Assembly: GCA_964590725.1 (NCBI GenBank) | Contig: CAZPWF010000025.1 | Span: 1-11,306 of the forward strand | DNA: 11,306 bases | DNA from: CAZPWF01 sp964590725 | GTDB lineage: Bacteria; Patescibacteriota; Saccharimonadia; Saccharimonadales; JACQNP01 | Direction: 5' to 3' | In this document: in pieces, positions 7,134 to 11,306 of the stretch | Numbering within the stretch: the first letter of the stretch is position 1 | Layout: every line of letters starts with the position of its first letter | Notes under the pieces: generated by a model | Databases searched by the model: none | Told to the model about the DNA's origin: nothing | The model's input: the letters and a program-made list of their open reading frames with translations, nothing else | Translations under genes and position numbers: made by a program

Positions 7134-8063
7134 ATGCTAAACAGATTAACAGAACTTAAGAAAAGAAACGAAGGCTTNNNNNNNNNNNNNNNNNNNNNNN
7201 NNNNNNNNNNNNNNNNNNNNNNNNNNNNNNNNNNNNNNNNNNNNNNNNNNNNNNNNNNNNNNNNNNNNNNNNNNNNNAATGCCTGGACATGGCGAGTACA
7301 TGAACAGTCTAAGCCAAAGAAAAAAAGGGCAGCTAGCGACAGAGAACTGTCCATAACAAAAGGTCGTTCGATGTGTCCTAATTGCAAGCACACATTGTCT
7401 GTTCAAGATTTACTGCCGGTTGTAAGCTGGCTAAGTCTGGGCGGCAAATGTCGTTATTGCCACAAGCCGATATCCTGGCAATACCCTCTAGTAGAACTCC
7501 TAACAGCCATCTTATTCCTCGTTGCCTACCAATCATCCCGCTTATCTTTGCAAGGAGTTTCCTTGCAAACGTTAGCGTTTTGCGTGTTTTTGGCAGCTAT
7601 AGTTGTTGGGGTGGCGCTGGCTGTGTATGACTTTAAGTGGATGCTGCTGCCAGACAAGTTGGTTAAAATACTTGGCGTTTTAGGCATTATCTACGCCGCT
7701 TTGATGGTTGTTGGATCTAATAACTATGTACTTAGCGCTTGGTACTTGATCCTTTCTGTACTTGTCTCTGGTGGATTATTTTACATCTTGTATCAAATAT
7801 CAGACGGCAAATGGATTGGTGGTGGTGATGTAAAGATGGGCTTTCCACTGGGGTTGTTTTTGCTAACTCCAATTAATTCTGGGTTAATGTTGTTTTTAGC
7901 TTCGCTCATAGGGTGTGGATACGCAGTAATTATGATGATTTTGGGTAAATATAAGAAGGGCGTGCATATTCCTTTCGGTCCAGCATTATTACTGGCGACC
8001 TATCTTGTTGTATTGTTCGGCATACAGATAATTAGCAGCTACCAGACCCTCATTTTCCCCTGA
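7134..8063 (+). CDS. pilD: Prepilin peptidase PilD (A24 family), interrupted by an assembly gap
   Basis: PilD is the membrane aspartyl protease that cleaves prepilin leaders and usually N-methylates the new N-terminus. After the gap, AWTWRVHE is the end of the first conserved block. Two Cys pairs follow in the exact C-x2-C-x21-C-x2-C spacing of the family (CPNC and CRYC). Several membrane spans follow, with the two catalytic aspartates in VYDFKWMLLPD and in GGGDVKMG, about 66 residues apart. Bases 7178-7277 are N, so about 33 codons, probably including the first membrane span and the usual GSF motif, are unseen. The frame happens to match across the gap, but its true length is unknown. ATG 7134 is preferred to TTG 7128 because the ribosome binding site AAGGGGG (about 7118-7124) is 9 nt from the ATG and only 3 nt from the TTG. 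The true start could also lie in the gap. Confidence 0.9.
   Translation: MLNRLTELKKRNEGXXXXXXXXXXXXXXXXXXXXXXXXXXXXXXXXXXNAWTWRVHEQSKPKKKRAASDRELSITKGRSMCPNCKHTLSVQDLLPVVSWLSLGGKCRYCHKPISWQYPLVELLTAILFLVAYQSSRLSLQGVSLQTLAFCVFLAAIVVGVALAVYDFKWMLLPDKLVKILGVLGIIYAALMVVGSNNYVLSAWYLILSVLVSGGLFYILYQISDGKWIGGGDVKMGFPLGLFLLTPINSGLMLFLASLIGCGYAVIMMILGKYKKGVHIPFGPALLLATYLVVLFGIQIISSYQTLIFP
7178..7277. other. Assembly gap of exactly 100 N
   Basis: One hundred consecutive N lie inside the 5' part of pilD. Exactly 100 is a common placeholder for a scaffold join of unknown length, so distances and the reading frame across it are not reliable. Confidence 0.98.
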
Positions 8064-8075
8064 TAGAAACTAATT

Positions 8076-8096
8076 GCTTATGCTATACTTATTGCT
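8076..8096 (+). promoter_or_regulatory. Promoter of the minor pilin cassette, likely giving a leaderless mRNA
   Basis: An extended -10, TGCTATACT (TG at 8081-8082, TATACT at 8084-8089), lies within GCTTATGCTATA (8076-8087), identical over 12 bases to the pilM promoter. No good -35 is seen 17 bp upstream. The -10 ends 7 bases before the ATG at 8097, so the transcript should begin at or within a base or two of that ATG. No ribosome binding site is visible before it, which agrees with a leaderless message. Confidence 0.65.
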
Positions 8097-8948
8097 ATGA
8101 AGCGCCATAGCGCCGGCTATACGATTTTAGAGGTTATTATATTTTTGTCTATAAGTGCGGCGTTGTTTGGTGCGATTTATCCAACTCTGAGCGGCCGACA
8201 GCAGTCAGCGCAATTTTCTCAGTCTGTAAGGGACCTTGATAGTAAGATACAAGATGTAATTAATGATGTTTCGACTGGGTATTTTCCAGGTAGCCAAGTT
8301 GGCTGTACAGTGTCAGGCGAATCAGATAGCCCGGTTTTGACAAGTAGTCCATTGTCGGCACAGGGCACGCAAAAAGATTGTGTATTCTTGGGCAAAGTAA
8401 TTCATTTTAATGGAAATAATACCGACGACCCAACGATGAATATATTCACGGTTGTTGGTAGACGGCAAAAAGATAATGTAGCAGTAACAAAGCTAACCGA
8501 TGCAAAGCCAGTCACCGTTGCGCCAACGAATTTTGACGGTAGCCGACCTGATTTGACCGAAACCTATCCGATAAAGTGGGGATTTAAGGTTAATAAAGTA
8601 GTCTATTTGGATGTGGCGGAGACTAATGCTTCGACAGGTGATGCTTTTGCCGAAGTAACTAAATTGTCAGATTCTAACCAAAGCAGCAAGCAAGTTGATT
8701 TGGTGCCGATAATTAGTACAGTTGTTGATGAAAATAATGATATCGTTGCAGGAAAAATAGATTCGAATGGTTCGGGCTGGAATAATCTTAACCCAACAAA
8801 AGGAATGCTGATTTGCATACAAAATCCAAGAGGTGATGATCGCAGTGCAGCGATATTGGTGGGCGGAAGAGCCGGAATTGGTAAAACAGAAGTTATATTT
8901 GATAAAGTAAATATAGATGAACTTGGTGGGGCTAATATATGCGCATAA
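8097..8948 (+). CDS. Minor pilin / pseudopilin with type IV prepilin leader
   Basis: The N-terminus MKRHSAG|YTILEVIIFLSIS is a classical type III signal: a basic 7-residue leader ending in Gly, then a hydrophobic helix (about 8-30) with Glu at mature position 5 (Glu12). The residue after the cut is Tyr instead of the usual Phe or Met. The 283-residue protein has a large C-terminal domain of mixed strands with four cysteines (70, 95, 240, 282), enough for two disulfides. Its family (PilE, FimU/GspH-like or other) cannot be told from the sequence, but size and place suggest a minor, priming or tip subunit cut by PilD. The start has no ribosome binding site and sits at the predicted transcription start. 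Its last 10 bp overlap the next gene. Confidence 0.85.
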   Translation: MKRHSAGYTILEVIIFLSISAALFGAIYPTLSGRQQSAQFSQSVRDLDSKIQDVINDVSTGYFPGSQVGCTVSGESDSPVLTSSPLSAQGTQKDCVFLGKVIHFNGNNTDDPTMNIFTVVGRRQKDNVAVTKLTDAKPVTVAPTNFDGSRPDLTETYPIKWGFKVNKVVYLDVAETNASTGDAFAEVTKLSDSNQSSKQVDLVPIISTVVDENNDIVAGKIDSNGSGWNNLNPTKGMLICIQNPRGDDRSAAILVGGRAGIGKTEVIFDKVNIDELGGANICA

Positions 8949-9442
8949 AAAAAACAAATAACAGAGGCGACACTATTATCGAAGTCTTAATTTGTTTGGC
9001 AATCCTAGGGTTTATTATGTCGATAACTTATTCAATAGTAAGTAGAGCCCAAAAAACTATTCGTAGTTCCCAAGAAAGGGTAGAAGCTCTAAAATTAGCG
9101 GAAGGTCAGCTGGAACGTCTTAAAGGCTCCCAAAGGGATTCCACACTAGGTTCACTAGCTTCTAAACCTTCATCTTCGCCTTTTTGTTATGGTACTGATG
9201 GCAGTGTTACTGGCTTTTCCGTGCCCAACCCAAATAATTGGTCTGCAGATATAAACTCCGATCAGCTTAGTACATACCCGCCAGGCTGCAAGGGTCAAGG
9301 ATCGGGTAATTTGTATAATGTATCCATTGTTGCGCCAAACAACGCTCAGGGTGGCTTATTCACTGTTAGAGTTCGCTGGGAGAGATTGGGTGGCGGACAA
9401 TTAGAAGAAGTAAAATTAGAGTACAAGATATATGCAAATTAA
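8939..9442 (+). CDS. PilV/GspI-like minor pilin
   Basis: The leader MRIKKTNNRG is followed by DTIIEVLICLAILGF, a prepilin helix (about 11-33) with Glu at mature position 5 (Glu15). The segment after the helix, VEALKLAEGQLERLK (48-62), resembles the conserved part of PilV/GspI proteins, where the helix is followed by an AxxLAExxxE-like stretch. Asp at mature position 1 is unusual compared with Phe or Met. The 167-residue protein has two extracytoplasmic cysteines (83, 117) and one in the membrane helix (19). A ribosome binding site (GGTGGGG, about 8925-8931) lies 7 nt before the ATG. The gene overlaps its neighbours by 10 and 11 bp, so translation of the cassette is coupled. Confidence 0.85.
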   Translation: MRIKKTNNRGDTIIEVLICLAILGFIMSITYSIVSRAQKTIRSSQERVEALKLAEGQLERLKGSQRDSTLGSLASKPSSSPFCYGTDGSVTGFSVPNPNNWSADINSDQLSTYPPGCKGQGSGNLYNVSIVAPNNAQGGLFTVRVRWERLGGGQLEEVKLEYKIYAN

Positions 9443-10127
9443 AACTCTGAATATCAACCAAAAAGGCTTTACTGTTATTGAACTTCTTGTTGCAATGTCT
9501 GCTTTTACAGCTATGGTTTTGATCGCATCTATGACTACGTTACAGATTGGAAAGATGTATTACAAAGGAGTATATACAATTCGAACGCAGGAAAACACTC
9601 GAGTAGCGTTGGCTTCTGTTACTGAGGCTGTACAGTTTGGTTCTGGGGCAATAACAAATCCACCAACATCCAAAAATTTTCAAAGTGACGCAAATTCGCC
9701 GATCGTCACAGTAAAGGCAGTTTGCGTTGGATCTGTTCGATTTAGTTACGTAATTGATAGTATGCTTGTGTCGAAAATTAGCGATCAGGTAGTTCAGGGC
9801 CAAGATAATACTTCACAGCACGTTCTTTGGCAGGATAATGGTGGAGACAACAATTGTGAACCTCAAAATTTACTAGTTTCAGAGCCTACAGCTAGTGGAA
9901 GAGAGTTGCTTGGAGAGAAGATGAGGCTTTCGGCTTTTAGTGTAGCTCCAAGCCCAACCGGATTAACAAATATTCAGATTGGGGTAATTTATGGCGACAG
10001 AGATCTCATAGAGTATCAGGCAGGTTTACCAGTTAAGTGTTTAGGTAGTTTTGTTGGGGCTCAATGGTGTGCTAGTTCTAATTTGAATACTCAAGTACTA
10101 CAAAGATTAACCGGAGCGGGGCAGTGA
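9432..10127 (+). CDS. PilW/GspJ-like minor pilin
   Basis: A 12-residue leader ending in QKG is followed by FTVIELLVAMSAFTAMVL, the most canonical prepilin motif of the set, with Phe+1 and Glu+5 (Glu17) and a membrane helix at about 13-38. The 231-residue length, the pattern after the helix (TRVALASVTEAV, 56-67) and the place between PilV-like and PilX-like genes suggest a PilW/GspJ-type subunit. That assignment is an inference from order. Four cysteines (98, 142, 203, 213) all lie in the outer domain. The ribosome binding site is weak, so translation probably depends on coupling through the 11-bp overlap with the previous gene. It ends in TGA, 4 nt before the next ATG. Confidence 0.85.
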   Translation: MQIKTLNINQKGFTVIELLVAMSAFTAMVLIASMTTLQIGKMYYKGVYTIRTQENTRVALASVTEAVQFGSGAITNPPTSKNFQSDANSPIVTVKAVCVGSVRFSYVIDSMLVSKISDQVVQGQDNTSQHVLWQDNGGDNNCEPQNLLVSEPTASGRELLGEKMRLSAFSVAPSPTGLTNIQIGVIYGDRDLIEYQAGLPVKCLGSFVGAQWCASSNLNTQVLQRLTGAGQ

Positions 10128-10131
10128 TACA

Positions 10132-11187
10132 ATGATAATCACTATGAAATTAAAACAAATAGACAATGACGAAAGAGGAATGATATCTATCATCACTACC
10201 ATGGTTATCATGTCTTTACTTACTCTGATAGCGCTTGGGTTTGCAAACTTAGCTACTCGTGAACAGCGCCAAGCACTCGATCAGCAGCTTAACACTCAAG
10301 CGTTTTATGCTGCAGAATCAGGTGTAAATGAAGCAATTAAAAATCCTGGTAGTTTTAATAGTAATGACTGTAACCCAGGAAACGTTGGTTCTGACAACGT
10401 TTCTTATTCTTGCGTTCTGGTGAACGACAGGCTTCCAACGATTGATTTTAGCGACTTAGACGTTAACGGTTCTGTAATAGTGCCTATAACTCCTACTTCT
10501 GCTCTAGATGAATTAGTGTTTAGCTGGGAGAATACTTCACCTGGTTCAACTTATATGAATAGTTGTGATCATCGACTATTATCTGCGAGTGATTGGGGTG
10601 ATAATACCGGTATATTGCGTGTATTGTTGGCCCCAGGAGGTTTTTCAAACAGACAGCAGTTGATCGACGGAACGCAAACGTTATTTATGTATCCAAATGA
10701 ATCTACGGCAAATTGCAATAACAATAGCAATAGCTTTACGGTTCCCGCAGCCGATGATTTTACAAAGAAAGGGGCATTTGTTGACGGCAATTGCAGCGAC
10801 CCCAGCACTGGTTATTATAAATGTAACGCAAGTTTGTTTATTCCTATTGCAGCAAACGCCACTTACTATCTGAGGCTTAAACCGATATATAAACATTTAA
10901 ATGTAAAAGTTTCTGGCAAACATGCCGGTAGTCAAGTTTTCTTCACTGGTGCTCAGAGAGAAATAGATAGTACTGGAAAGGTAGCTGATGTGCTTAGGCG
11001 GGTTCAGGTTCGTGTACCAATATGGAAGAAAGGTTTTTCCGAAATAGACTATGCGACCGAAACCACGCAGACTATGTGTAAAAGATTATTTGTGGTGCCA
11101 GGTGTGCCAGCTAACTCAGACGTATCATTAGATAATCCAGCTGGCGCTACGCAGAGTGACGTTAATGCCTGTAATCCCTCATTGTAG
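10132..11187 (+). CDS. PilX/GspK-like minor pilin (tip candidate)
   Basis: A 16-residue leader ending in DERG is followed by MISIITTMVIMSLLTLIALG, a prepilin-type helix (17-40) with Ile, not Glu, at mature position 5. The part after the helix, including LNTQAFYAAESGVNEA (53-68), matches the PilX N-terminal region, where AFYAAESG is a hallmark. Lack of Glu+5 is known for GspK-type tip pseudopilins and some PilX proteins, which cap the pilus or prime its assembly. The 351-residue protein has a large outer domain with eight cysteines (80, 94, 145, 195, 221, 231, 316, 347) and many Asn and Ser. A ribosome binding site (GGAGCGGGG, 10113-10121) 10 nt upstream supports ATG 10132 over ATG 10144. It is the last gene of the cassette. 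Confidence 0.85.
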   Translation: MIITMKLKQIDNDERGMISIITTMVIMSLLTLIALGFANLATREQRQALDQQLNTQAFYAAESGVNEAIKNPGSFNSNDCNPGNVGSDNVSYSCVLVNDRLPTIDFSDLDVNGSVIVPITPTSALDELVFSWENTSPGSTYMNSCDHRLLSASDWGDNTGILRVLLAPGGFSNRQQLIDGTQTLFMYPNESTANCNNNSNSFTVPAADDFTKKGAFVDGNCSDPSTGYYKCNASLFIPIAANATYYLRLKPIYKHLNVKVSGKHAGSQVFFTGAQREIDSTGKVADVLRRVQVRVPIWKKGFSEIDYATETTQTMCKRLFVVPGVPANSDVSLDNPAGATQSDVNACNPSL

Positions 11188-11195
11188 TTAGTTGT

Positions 11196-11306
11196 TTATG
11201 GTTTTCGGTGGAACTTTTCGTGGACTGATTTGAGGTGAGGGTCTGTAACGTGTGTATATATTTGCGTTGTTGATATGTTGCTATGGCCGAGCATGGCCTG
11301 GACTGA
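11196..11306 (-). CDS. Xer-type tyrosine recombinase, C-terminal end (partial)
   Basis: Read on the - strand from the window edge, 36 codons end in TAA at 11198-11196. They begin SVQAMLGHSNISTTQIYTHV, the hallmark C-terminus of XerC/XerD/phage-type integrases. It includes the conserved LGH (His, residue 8 of the fragment) and the catalytic Tyr nucleophile (residue 17) in QIYTHV, and ends in a short basic tail. These enzymes resolve chromosome dimers at dif or move mobile elements. The fragment cannot tell these roles apart. It converges on the pilin cassette, with only 8 bp between the two stop codons. Confidence 0.9.
   Translation of the reverse strand, partial: SVQAMLGHSNISTTQIYTHVTDPHLKSVHEKFHRKP

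Noticed and set aside
8862..8888. Walker A-like string GRAGIGKT near the C-terminus of the first minor pilin
   Set aside because: It fits GxxxxGK(T), but the protein has a prepilin signal and this part is outside the cell. There is no Walker B or other NTPase motif, so chance is more likely.
11106..11145. Inverted repeat GCCAGCT/AGCTGGC as a terminator for the pilin cassette
   Set aside because: The loop is 26 nt, the repeat lies inside the last coding sequence and no T run follows it.
1..11306. CRISPR arrays, tRNA or rRNA genes, insertion sequences
   Set aside because: No regularly spaced repeats, cloverleaf sequences, rRNA-like blocks or transposase motifs were seen on reading through. 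The only recombinase is the partial Xer-type gene at the right edge.

Overview
This window is almost entirely a type IV pilus (T4P) assembly locus from an AT-rich bacterium. The most likely source is a Patescibacteria/CPR organism, probably Saccharibacteria (TM7). That placement is an inference. It rests on the compact order pilM-pilN-pilO-small membrane gene-pilB-pilT-pilC-pilD-minor pilins, on the absence of any gene for the outer-membrane secretin PilQ or its lipoprotein partner PilP (as expected for a cell with one membrane), and on UGA acting as a stop codon. pilO, pilD and the third pilin gene all end in TGA, which argues against the code-25 CPR lineages (Gracilibacteria, Absconditabacteria).

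Layout. Positions 1-123 hold the last 40 codons of an unidentified upstream gene. A promoter with an extended -10 (about 127-157) and a leader of about 100 nt precede a tightly packed + strand unit: pilM (265-1305), pilN (1305-2024), pilO (2026-2703), an 82-residue single-span membrane protein (2700-2948), pilB (2954-4732), pilT (4754-5830) and pilC (5832-7052). The genes overlap or are 1-21 nt apart. A second promoter-like sequence (about 7061-7087) precedes the prepilin peptidase gene pilD (7134-8063), which contains a run of exactly 100 N, i.e. an assembly gap. A third promoter, sharing 12 identical bases with the first, lies directly against the start codon of a four-gene minor pilin cassette (8097-8948, 8939-9442, 9432-10127, 10132-11187). 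Its spacing implies a leaderless mRNA. At the right edge, on the - strand and only 8 bp away, is the C-terminal end of a Xer-type tyrosine recombinase.

How the genes work together. PilM (cytoplasmic, actin-like), PilN and PilO (one membrane span each) would form the alignment platform around PilC, the membrane core protein. PilB powers pilin extraction and PilT powers retraction. PilD removes prepilin leaders. The four pseudopilins look like a priming or tip complex: two have the usual Glu+5, a third pairs Glu+5 with Asp+1, and the PilX/GspK-like last member lacks Glu+5. No convincing major pilin gene is present, so it must lie elsewhere.

Main points for a second look: PilB has lost the zinc-binding cysteines of its C-terminal domain and the RLG of the c-di-GMP-binding motif; both motor ATPases use non-ATG starts; the pilin cassette probably has a leaderless transcript; all four minor pilins carry an even number of extracytoplasmic cysteines; and a small unknown membrane protein occupies the place of pilP.
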